Below, in pieces: positions 1 through 4,674 of a stretch of 6,542 nt of DNA. Every line of letters begins with the position of its first letter. Position 1 is the stretch's first letter. The stretch lies in contig JAKOSS010000392.1 of assembly GCA_029777145.1 (NCBI GenBank), positions 1 to 6,542 of the forward strand, read 5' to 3'. The notes below the pieces were generated by a model that saw nothing but the letters and a program-made list of their open reading frames with translations, had not been told where the DNA came from and did not search any database. The position numbers and the translations under genes were made by a program. This stretch comes from Acidobacteriota bacterium (GTDB lineage Bacteria; Acidobacteriota; Blastocatellia; Pyrinomonadales; Pyrinomonadaceae).

Positions 1-720
1 CGCGCCTTCCAGTTCGGTAATTCGACCGACATCCTGACGCCCGGAGATTTTACCGGCGACGGCAAGACCGATCTCGGTTTCTACCGCGGCGGCACGTGGT
101 ACGTGTTCCGCAGCGAGGATTCGACGTACTACTCGTTCACGTTCGGGATCGCGACGGACACGCCGGTTCCGGCCGATTACGACGGCGACGGCAAGACCGA
201 CGCGGCCGTTTTCCGGCAAAGCAACAGCACCTGGTATATTCAGAATTCGGGCGGCGGAACGACGATCGAGGCGTTCGGTTCGGCCGGTGACAAACCCGTT
301 CCCGCCGATTACGACGGCGACGGCAAATCGGACATCGCGATCTATCGGCCGTCGGTCGGACAATGGTGGCTGAAGCGCTCGACGGCGGGCGTGATTGCGG
401 TAACATTCGGCACGAGCACCGACAAGACCGTCCAGGGCGATTACACGGGCGACGGAAAGGCCGACACGGCGTTCTTCCGTCCGTCGACCGGAACGTGGTA
501 CGTCCTGCGCAGCGAGGATTATTCGTTCTACTCGTTCCCGTTCGGGATCGCGACGGACGTTCCGGTTCCCGGCGACTATGACGGTGACGGAAAGTTCGAC
601 GGCGCGGTCTTCAGGGCGTCGAACAATACCTGGTACGCCGAGCGATCGACCGCCGGAACATTGATCCAGGGCTTCGGATCGGCCGGCGACGTCGCCGTTC
701 CGAGCGTCTTCGTCAGATGA
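1..720 (+). CDS. FG-GAP/VCBS-like repeat protein, C-terminal fragment
   Basis: This is the last 239 residues of a longer protein: the frame is open from base 1 and ends at the TGA at 718-720. It consists almost wholly of about 44-residue repeats. Each has an FG start, a Pro-rich turn, a D-[YF]-[DT]-G-D-G-K-x-D loop (residues 16-24, 59-67, 103-111, 147-155, 192-200), an [FY]-R strand and a [TQ]-W-[YW] motif. The acidic loop resembles the calcium-binding loops of integrin-type FG-GAP and VCBS repeats, so a beta-propeller-like or beta-solenoid surface domain is likely. Such domains usually sit at the C-terminus of large secreted or surface proteins. The signal peptide and any catalytic domain would lie upstream, outside the window, so the function of the whole protein cannot be told. 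There is no LPxTG or obvious membrane anchor at the end, and the last repeat stops after its first 15 residues. The next gene is on the same strand 78 bases downstream, across a large inverted repeat. Confidence 0.88.
   Translation, partial: RAFQFGNSTDILTPGDFTGDGKTDLGFYRGGTWYVFRSEDSTYYSFTFGIATDTPVPADYDGDGKTDAAVFRQSNSTWYIQNSGGGTTIEAFGSAGDKPVPADYDGDGKSDIAIYRPSVGQWWLKRSTAGVIAVTFGTSTDKTVQGDYTGDGKADTAFFRPSTGTWYVLRSEDYSFYSFPFGIATDVPVPGDYDGDGKFDGAVFRASNNTWYAERSTAGTLIQGFGSAGDVAVPSVFVR
13..717 (+). repeat. Tandem FG-GAP-like repeats with a three-repeat superperiod
   Basis: Repeats begin at the FG dipeptides at 13, 142, 274, 406, 541 and 673, giving unit lengths of 43, 44, 44, 45 and 44 codons plus a 15-codon partial unit. 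The units are not equally related. The headers run FGNSTD, FGIATD, FGSAGD, then FGTSTD, FGIATD, FGSAGD, so units 1-3 match units 4-6. Units 1 and 4 also share the RSED-x-x-x-YSF ending. This suggests growth by duplication of a block of three repeats (about 393-399 bases). Confidence 0.8.
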
Positions 721-797
721 TTCAAGATATTCAAGATTCAAGATTCAAGAACGCTCTTGAACCTTGAATCTTGAATCCTGAATTTCGATTCTTGAAG
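721..797. repeat. Heptamer-based inverted repeat / long hairpin
   Basis: Three exact tandem copies of ATTCAAG (729-749) are followed, after a short loop, by inverted copies of the same heptamer: CTTGAAC 756-762, CTTGAAT 763-769 and 770-776, CCTGAAT 777-783, CTTGAAG 791-797. Bases 730-750 pair with 755-775 over 21 bp with one mismatch and a four-base loop (751-754). Flanking bases 721-726 can pair with 777-782 after a small bulge. It begins directly after the stop of the upstream gene and so may act as a terminator or mRNA 3' stabiliser, but no T-run follows. The last heptamer also supplies the only Shine-Dalgarno-like bases before the next gene. It could equally be a dispersed intergenic repeat family. 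Confidence 0.8.
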
Positions 798-798
798 G

Positions 799-1422
799 AT
801 GAGCTACTTCACGAAAGGCCGGGTCGAGGCGTTCAGCGACGGGATCTTCGCGATCATCGTGACGCTGCTCGTTCTTGAGATCAAGGTCCCGCACATCGAG
901 GACCACGGATCGGTCGCGCAATTGGCCGGCGAGTTGCTGAAACTCGCCCCGAAGGTCATCGCCTGGATGATCAGTTTCGTCACCGTCTGTGTGATCTGGG
1001 TCAATCACCACCGGATCTTCGAGGCGCTGACGGCGATCGACCAATGGATGTTCTGGCTCAATGCCAATCTGTTGATGTGGGTCTCGCTGATTCCGTTCCC
1101 GACCGCTTTGATGGGCGATTACCCGGATAATCCTCTGGCGGTCAGCGCGTACGGCGCGGTGTCGTTCATGATGGGGATCGCGTTTCTGCTGATCCGTCTG
1201 TACATGGTCAGCTGCGAAGAGATCACCGAAGGGGTGCCGCGTTCCGAGCTCAGGCGCGGCGTGAAAAACGTCCTGCTCTACGGTCCGACGCCGTATATGA
1301 TCGGCATCGCCGCCGCGTGGGTCCACACTTATCTGGCGTTCTCAATGTACGCCTTTGTCTCGATCTACTTTATCTTTCCGCGATCAACCGCTCTCGAACG
1401 CCGTCCTGAGGCTTCAGAGTGA
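799..1422 (+). CDS. TMEM175-family (DUF1211) potassium channel-like membrane protein
   Basis: A complete 207-residue protein, the usual size of bacterial single-repeat TMEM175 proteins, which form tetrameric potassium-permeable channels in the inner membrane. The family signature R-x-E-A-F-S-D-G-x-F-A-I lies at residues 8-19 within the first membrane helix. FSD is at 12-14, and this helix lines the pore in known structures. Six hydrophobic segments are visible at about 11-28, 53-68, 83-104, 114-136, 158-174 and 177-194. The W-x-N-H-H motif at 67-71 ends helix 2, as expected for the family. The ATG at 799 places the signature at the right distance from the N-terminus, but the purine-rich GAAGG (794-798) abuts the start codon with no spacer, so initiation may be weak or unconventional. 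The gene is converging with the acetyltransferase on the other strand, and the two coding ends overlap by nine bases. Ion selectivity and physiological role are inferred from the family only. Confidence 0.9.
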   Translation: MSYFTKGRVEAFSDGIFAIIVTLLVLEIKVPHIEDHGSVAQLAGELLKLAPKVIAWMISFVTVCVIWVNHHRIFEALTAIDQWMFWLNANLLMWVSLIPFPTALMGDYPDNPLAVSAYGAVSFMMGIAFLLIRLYMVSCEEITEGVPRSELRRGVKNVLLYGPTPYMIGIAAAWVHTYLAFSMYAFVSIYFIFPRSTALERRPEASE

Positions 1423-1875
1423 TTTTCGCATGCAGACGCTGTTCTCGACTCCGGCATACTGGCCGTAGTTCGGAATTCGTTCGTATCCGGATTTTTCGTA
1501 AAGCCGGATGGCTTCCGGTTGCTTGAAACCGGTTTCAAGCACCGCCGAATCATAATTTTCTTCAACTGCCCAACGCTCAAGTTCATTGAGCACTGCGACG
1601 GCGACTCCGCAACCTCGGTTTTCCGGACGCACGAACATACGTTTGATTTCGACGGTCGCACCTTCAAACGGCTTGAACGCGCCGCAACCGACGGCTACTT
1701 CGTTCATGGTCGCGACAACCGCGTGCCGGATCATGTCGATTTTGTTGAATTGAGCGTAGAACGAGTGTTCGTCGCCGTCTCGAACGGCGAGTTCGACGTC
1801 GAGCATCGCGACAAGTTCCCTGAAATCGGGGTCGTCCGAATCGGTCCGGCGAACCGTTATTTGAGATTCGCTCAT
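1414..1875 (-). CDS. GNAT family N-acetyltransferase
   Basis: A protein of 153 residues, typical of a single GNAT domain that transfers acetyl from acetyl-CoA to an amine; the substrate is unknown. Counting from the ATG at 1875, the acetyl-CoA pyrophosphate-binding motif A is visible as R-P-E-N-R-G-C-G-V-A at residues 83-92 (core R-G-x-G-x-A at 87-92), preceded by the beta strand V-E-I-K-R-M-F-V. Motif B with the family's Q-P-E-A-I-x-L-Y-E-K-x-G-Y pattern lies at 119-131. The end of the protein (I-P-N-Y-G, then a S-V-C-M-x-K close) matches a common cytosolic GNAT subgroup. The frame also allows a GTG start at 1890, five codons earlier. I prefer ATG 1875 because a weak GAG/AAG purine stretch precedes it and nothing precedes the GTG. 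The gene lies about 40 bases downstream of the dehydrogenase on the same strand and may be read through from it. Its 3' end overlaps the convergent channel gene. Confidence 0.9.
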   Translation of the reverse strand: MSESQITVRRTDSDDPDFRELVAMLDVELAVRDGDEHSFYAQFNKIDMIRHAVVATMNEVAVGCGAFKPFEGATVEIKRMFVRPENRGCGVAVAVLNELERWAVEENYDSAVLETGFKQPEAIRLYEKSGYERIPNYGQYAGVENSVCMRKSL

Positions 1876-1914
1876 CGGCTTACTCAACACGTAGGCAAAG
1901 AGGACACATAAGCG

Positions 1915-3051
1915 TCATGCGGTTCCGTAAACCCGCGAAACGAACGGACCGCTCATGAACGGTACGGGATCGATATCGCTCTGCAGTACGACGCCCGTGT
2001 GATCGCCGCGCAGGAGCATCATCGCCGATTCGCAGAGCGGCGCGGCGGTCGTCGTCTGGATCGCCCGGAGACGTTTGCCGTTGATCTCGATCGGATGGAC
2101 GTAATACGCCTTCTCGATCATTCGCCGGCGTCCGTGCGAATCGAATCCGTCGACCGACGCGTGCACCAGAACGATGTCGTCCTCGACCGACGGGATCGCC
2201 TTGAGCATTACTTCCTGCAAGCGGTTCGGAAGGTCCCCGTCCTTCGGTAACTTCTTGATCTGCCGCTCGACCCACTCGTAATGGCCGACATAGCGCAGCG
2301 TCTTGTAATCGAGCGACCGCGCCTTGCCGGTGAAATAATCCGGCAGATCAGCCGCGCCGCCCGACGTCAGGTCAGCTTCATACGTACGCGCGCCGATGAC
2401 GATCGTCTCGCGGGCCGAAAGCGCCGGGCGTTCCGTGATCTGATAGTCGCGCAGCACCCGCGAGTTCTTGACATACTCGGTGGCGACACCGATCGGCGAC
2501 CAGGTGAAACCGTAGAAATGCGGCTCGTGCGCATGTGCCGTGAGCGCGCCGACCTTCATGCCGATCCGCTCGACCTTTTCGTTCTCGTACTGTTCGACAA
2601 ACTGTCCGTAAAGCGACATCGCGAGAACGTTGATGAACCCGGGCGCAAGTCCCGTTTGAAGGACGAAACCCGTCGACGCGTCACTTGCGAGTTCCATGAT
2701 CCGGTCCGTTTCCGCGACATACTCCGTCAGGTTCGCGTAATGCATCCCGAATTCCTTCGCGAATCCCGCCATTTTCGGAGCCTGACCGCCCGGCGAACAA
2801 TCGAGCAGGCAGTCGCACGCTTCGAAAGCAGACCGCATTGCGTCGCTCACACCGTCACGTTCCATGAGAACGGTTTCGACGGCGCTCGTCTTCGCCGATC
2901 CGCCGACCACGAATTCACGTGCCGATTCGAGATTTTCGGCCGAGATGTCGCCGAGATACAGATCGATCTCAAATTCCGCCCATTCGCGCAAAAGCAAAGC
3001 GGCGGCCTCGCCGATTCCGCCTGAACCGGCAATAAATATCTTCTTTTTCAT
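1915..3051 (-). CDS. Saccharopine dehydrogenase-type NAD(P)-dependent oxidoreductase
   Basis: A complete 378-residue cytosolic enzyme of the saccharopine dehydrogenase / lysine 6-dehydrogenase / carboxynorspermidine synthase superfamily. An N-terminal Rossmann fold is shown by I-F-I-A-G-S-G-G-I-G (GxGGxG at 9-14). An acidic residue follows at the end of the second strand (D35), which slightly favours NAD contact at the ribose. Further family marks are G-L-A-P-G-F at 134-139 (the 'G-x-x-P-G' helix start), F-T-W-S-P at 182-186, T-L-R-Y-V-G-H at 251-257 and the conserved C-terminal Q-T-T-T-A-A-P at 332-338. The T-L-R-Y-x-G-H motif is shared with lysine- and saccharopine-handling members, so an amino-acid-derived imine or secondary amine substrate is likely, but I cannot choose between lysine catabolism, polyamine synthesis or another role. 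It starts 15 bases after the stop of the small acidic gene, with no clear Shine-Dalgarno sequence, so translation may be coupled. The nearest gene downstream is the acetyltransferase. Confidence 0.9.
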   Translation of the reverse strand: MKKKIFIAGSGGIGEAAALLLREWAEFEIDLYLGDISAENLESAREFVVGGSAKTSAVETVLMERDGVSDAMRSAFEACDCLLDCSPGGQAPKMAGFAKEFGMHYANLTEYVAETDRIMELASDASTGFVLQTGLAPGFINVLAMSLYGQFVEQYENEKVERIGMKVGALTAHAHEPHFYGFTWSPIGVATEYVKNSRVLRDYQITERPALSARETIVIGARTYEADLTSGGAADLPDYFTGKARSLDYKTLRYVGHYEWVERQIKKLPKDGDLPNRLQEVMLKAIPSVEDDIVLVHASVDGFDSHGRRRMIEKAYYVHPIEINGKRLRAIQTTTAAPLCESAMMLLRGDHTGVVLQSDIDPVPFMSGPFVSRVYGTA

Positions 3052-3066
3052 TGGTTTAGAGATTTG

Positions 3067-3285
3067 TCAGGAGCCTGATTCGGATTCTTCGTCTTCCGAA
3101 ACAGCTTCGGCGTCCTGCAGATGAAGACTTCCCGCACCGAGGTTGTAATCGCCTTCGGCCTGAGTCACCGGGTCCGCGGTCAAAATTCCGCCGATCTTCT
3201 CGATCTCACCGACGATCATCTGCCCGACGGCCTCGAGTTTCTCACGCGCCGAATTCTCCTCGTGCTGTTTTTTCTCTTCCGTCAT
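3067..3285 (-). CDS. Small acidic CsbD-like protein
   Basis: A 72-residue hydrophilic protein with no signal peptide or membrane segment. Residues 12-34 form a predicted amphipathic helix. The segment at 26-45, G-E-I-E-K-I-G-G-x-L-T-x-D-P followed by Q-A-E-G, resembles the repeat of CsbD-like stress proteins (G-K-x-x-G-x-x-T-G-D with a following Q-A-E-G). The match is short and made from memory, so treat it as a suggestion. The last 13 residues (60-72) are Glu/Ser-rich and strongly acidic. The ATG at 3285 has no Shine-Dalgarno sequence, but a -10-like hexamer lies only six bases upstream, consistent with a near-leaderless transcript. It is the first gene of a likely two- or three-gene unit with the dehydrogenase 15 bases downstream. 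CsbD-type proteins are linked to general stress, but no molecular function is established. It could instead be an unrelated lineage-specific small protein. Confidence 0.7.
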   Translation of the reverse strand: MTEEKKQHEENSAREKLEAVGQMIVGEIEKIGGILTADPVTQAEGDYNLGAGSLHLQDAEAVSEDEESESGS

Positions 3286-3291
3286 GGCTAA

Positions 3292-3320
3292 ATTTTACAC
3301 CCAAGCGGACGTTATTCGAA
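3292..3320 (-). promoter_or_regulatory. Possible promoter for the small acidic gene
   Basis: On the minus strand a TAAAAT hexamer (3297-3292; five of six to the sigma-70 -10 consensus) sits 17 bases downstream of TTCGAA (3320-3315; three of six to the -35 consensus). The -10 hexamer ends six bases before the ATG at 3285, so transcription would begin at or very near the start codon. The -35 match is poor and this is a by-eye call. Confidence 0.35.
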
Positions 3321-3353
3321 AGTGAGGCGACCATACATCGAATCTGATTTGAG

Positions 3354-3390
3354 ATCTCACTTGGCGCGCCTCGCGCGCTCGGCGTGAGAC
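3354..3390 (-). other. Compound GC-rich hairpin in intergenic spacer (possible terminator)
   Basis: Bases 3354-3360 pair with 3384-3390 (six Watson-Crick pairs and one G-T). Inside, GCGCGC 3364-3369 pairs with GCGCGC 3373-3378 around a three-base loop, separated from the outer stem by a 3/5-base internal loop. It lies about 90 bases past the stop of the DoxX-like gene and about 70 bases before the small acidic gene, both read leftwards, so it could end or attenuate the upstream transcript. No T-run follows in the transcribed direction, so intrinsic termination of the standard kind is not shown. Confidence 0.45.
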
Positions 3391-3478
3391 GGTCTTTCGA
3401 ACAACGCGGAGATCGCGGAGTCCGAAAAGCAAGATCGACACTTGGCGGGCTTTACGTGATGTATTCCCCGAAAGTGAG

Positions 3479-3856
3479 CTATTTCGCCGCGAGGAACGGC
3501 TTGTATTTCTCGAAATTTACGAACACCATGAACGCCTCGGCGAGCGCGACGCAGATCGCGACCGGCAGCCCGTCGGGCATGACGAACACATGCGTCAGCA
3601 GGATGTTCACCGCGATCGGAAAAAAGACGAGCGTCGCGAGCGGCACGAAATAACCCGAAACGAACGCGATCCCGACCAGAAGTTCGAAGACCTTGACGAC
3701 CGGCAAAATATAACGCGACGCGTTCAATCCCTCGAAAAACGCCTGTTGGCGTTGGTTGAGTTCGGGCGGACCGCCGAGATTCGCGAAGAACGCGATCGAG
3801 GCGAAAAGAAGCAATAATCCGAGAAGTATGCGAACGATCGTTGCGGCGATTTTCAT
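3479..3856 (-). CDS. DoxX-like family membrane protein
   Basis: A 125-residue integral membrane protein with four hydrophobic segments at about 5-25, 50-68, 71-92 and 97-114, the standard DoxX/DoxX-like arrangement. The second segment begins with the family pattern K-V-F-E-L-L-V-G (residues 55-62, with K55, E58 and G62). A short polar loop of about 20 residues (28-48) follows helix 1, and the protein ends in a basic tail. DoxX-family members are poorly defined and have been linked to quinone- or thiol-based redox and sulfur chemistry at the membrane; a specific role cannot be assigned. The ATG at 3856 is chosen because helix 1 starts directly after it. A longer reading frame continues upstream to 4033, but its extra 59 codons overlap the 78-residue gene and encode an implausible Arg/Cys-rich stretch. 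The ATG is only five bases after the stop of that gene, so the two are probably co-transcribed, although no clear Shine-Dalgarno sequence is present. Confidence 0.88.
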   Translation of the reverse strand: MKIAATIVRILLGLLLLFASIAFFANLGGPPELNQRQQAFFEGLNASRYILPVVKVFELLVGIAFVSGYFVPLATLVFFPIAVNILLTHVFVMPDGLPVAICVALAEAFMVFVNFEKYKPFLAAK

Positions 3857-3861
3857 AATGT

Positions 3862-4098
3862 TCAATCGAAAAAATCTTCGGGTAGTTCCTGGCCGTACAA
3901 GCGTTGGTAGTACTGCCGCTTGAACTCGGCCTCGCTGGGAACCGGAGGCAGTGATGTTGCGACAATCTCTCGTCCAGCAACAATCATCTCGGCCATTCGG
4001 CGGCATCTTTCCTGCGGCGCAAGCGACATCCACAGTTTGGACTGCGCGCGTCTGATCCCGGCGTCAGTGTCTGTCAGAAATTGACTTTGCCGTTTCAA
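3862..4098 (-). CDS. Small partner protein of nucleotidyltransferase (putative antitoxin-like)
   Basis: A 78-residue, soluble, charged, probably helical protein with no membrane segment. It starts with TTG at 4098, inside the nucleotidyltransferase gene, giving a 35-base overlap in a different frame; a GGGG stretch lies seven bases before the TTG. A later ATG at 4029 (residue 24) is possible. I prefer the TTG because the preceding stretch D-T-D-A-G-I-x-R-A-Q-S-K-L-W (residues 10-23) belongs to the pattern I recall in small proteins next to such nucleotidyltransferases: a Q-x-x-L-W helix, then [MS]-x-[PA]-x-E-[KR] (here L-A-P-Q-E-R at 26-31), an R-x-M-A-E-M helix and a C-terminal [EA]-x-x-[FY]-x-x-x-x-x-R-L-Y-G-x-E-L end (here ending near R-L-Y-G-Q-E-L at 66-72). 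Function is unknown; the layout suggests a neutralising or co-factor protein for the enzyme. The downstream DoxX-like gene begins five bases after its stop. Confidence 0.75.
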   Translation of the reverse strand: MKRQSQFLTDTDAGIRRAQSKLWMSLAPQERCRRMAEMIVAGREIVATSLPPVPSEAEFKRQYYQRLYGQELPEDFFD

Positions 4099-4639
4099 GT
4101 TGTTGCCCCAATCCTAGTTTGACGGTCCATTCGTTCAAATAAGCTTGGTCCAGAAGGTCATCGGCATTGGCAAGGATCCCTGCAACGTCTTCAATCTGCC
4201 GTTCAGAACCAGATTTCCGCGACCAATCAAGTTTTGCAATGATCAGATCCTCTCTCAAGATCAACCACAGCCGCATATCGCGTGTAAATTCAACCTCTTG
4301 TCTTCGCGAAAACGATACCGTTTCATAGTTGCCGCTTTTCAGTAGGACGCAGTCGATCTTTACCAACTCGCGTTGATGAATCAGGTTAAACATTCCACGC
4401 GCAGAGGTGGCGCGCCTCGCCGATCCGATCGGTATATAGTAATCGCCATCAAACGCAGCGATAAACCGTTGAAGATCTCGCTCGGTCAAGTTAAGTACGA
4501 TGTCAATGTCCACCGTTGAGCGAGGGATCGAATAGTAACCGAGAGCCACCGATCCCGTCAACATGTAGTCCAAGCCGAGCTTCTCAAACCGAGATACGAC
4601 GTCTTTCAGGACATCGATGAAATAGTTATCGCCAGCCAC
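4064..4639 (-). CDS. Nucleotidyltransferase-fold protein (AbiEii/DUF6036-like)
   Basis: A 191-residue cytosolic protein with the polymerase-beta-like nucleotidyltransferase fold. The G-S motif is at 29-30 (T-G-S-V-A-L), followed by R-S-T-x-D-I-D-I-V-L at 40-49, which gives the metal-binding pair D44 and D46. A third acidic residue, D96, lies in the strand V-K-I-D-C-V-L-L. The C-terminal part has R-E-D-L-I-I-A-K-L-D-W (129-139) and S-E-R-Q-I-E-D-V (145-152), the helices typical of AbiEii-like and DUF6036-like members, some of which are toxins of type IV-like toxin-antitoxin or abortive-infection pairs. All catalytic residues look intact. The start is GTG at 4639; the next Met is residue 26 and would remove the helix before the G-S motif. 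A promoter-like region lies just upstream, 31 bases from the end of metH. Sampled blocks of this gene have about 43-53% G+C against about 53-70% in metH, consistent with acquisition by transfer. Target and activity are not known from sequence. Confidence 0.85.
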   Translation of the reverse strand: MAGDNYFIDVLKDVVSRFEKLGLDYMLTGSVALGYYSIPRSTVDIDIVLNLTERDLQRFIAAFDGDYYIPIGSARRATSARGMFNLIHQRELVKIDCVLLKSGNYETVSFSRRQEVEFTRDMRLWLILREDLIIAKLDWSRKSGSERQIEDVAGILANADDLLDQAYLNEWTVKLGLGQQLETAKSISDRH

Positions 4640-4642
4640 ACG

Positions 4643-4674
4643 ACGAATTTATATCAAAATCCACGAATTGTCAG
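4643..4674 (-). promoter_or_regulatory. Possible promoter with spaced direct repeats upstream of the nucleotidyltransferase
   Basis: On the minus strand CTGACA (4674-4669; five of six to the -35 consensus) is followed after 15 bases by TATAAA (4653-4648; five of six to the -10 consensus). The spacing is short; a shifted TAAATT would give 17. The -35 element overlaps the metH stop codon. The heptamer ACGAATT occurs at 4643-4649 and 4663-4669, 20 bases apart, i.e. about two helical turns on the same face, bracketing the core promoter like an operator. Called by eye. Confidence 0.4.

Larger units (their letters stand above)
3286..3478. other. 193-base structured intergenic spacer
   Basis: No credible gene is seen here: open frames crossing it are extensions in other frames of neighbouring genes. 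It contains a direct repeat CGAAAGTGAG at 3317-3326 and 3469-3478, a second shared word CACTTGGCG at 3358-3366 and 3439-3447, an AAGTGAG/CTCACTT inverted pair at 3320-3326 and 3356-3362, the palindrome GAGATCTC at 3351-3358, the compound hairpin at 3354-3390 and the promoter-like element at 3292-3320. Confidence 0.55.

Noticed and set aside
181..600. Regularly spaced GACGGCGACGG words that look like a short tandem array
   Set aside because: They are the DNA of the conserved D-G-D-G-K loop in the protein repeats; the DNA between them diverges, so this is not a CRISPR or intergenic repeat array.
745..1326. 193-residue minus-strand frame opposite the channel gene
   Set aside because: Asp/Arg/His-rich shadow of a gene with a clear TMEM175 signature.
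1876..1890. GTG start at 1890 for the acetyltransferase
   Set aside because: Possible but there are no ribosome-binding bases before it; ATG 1875 gives the normal GNAT N-terminus. It cannot be excluded.
2281..3024. 247-residue plus-strand frame opposite the dehydrogenase
   Set aside because: Arg-rich antisense shadow; the minus-strand frame has Rossmann and family motifs.
3357..3983. Long minus-strand frame (208 residues) across the DoxX-like gene and spacer
   Set aside because: Very Arg-rich composition, typical of an off-frame reading of G+C-rich coding DNA; it overlaps genes with clear family motifs.
3857..4033. N-terminal extension of the DoxX-like frame back to an ATG at 4033
   Set aside because: It overlaps the 78-residue gene over nearly its whole length, encodes an Arg/Cys-rich non-membrane stretch, and the natural DoxX start with helix 1 is at 3856.
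3362..4420. 13-base match TGGCGCGCCTCGC at 3362-3374 and 4408-4420
   Set aside because: One copy lies inside the nucleotidyltransferase coding region; a GC-rich 13-mer match is within reach of chance in 6.5 kb and the flanks do not match, so it is not called as an attachment site or repeat.
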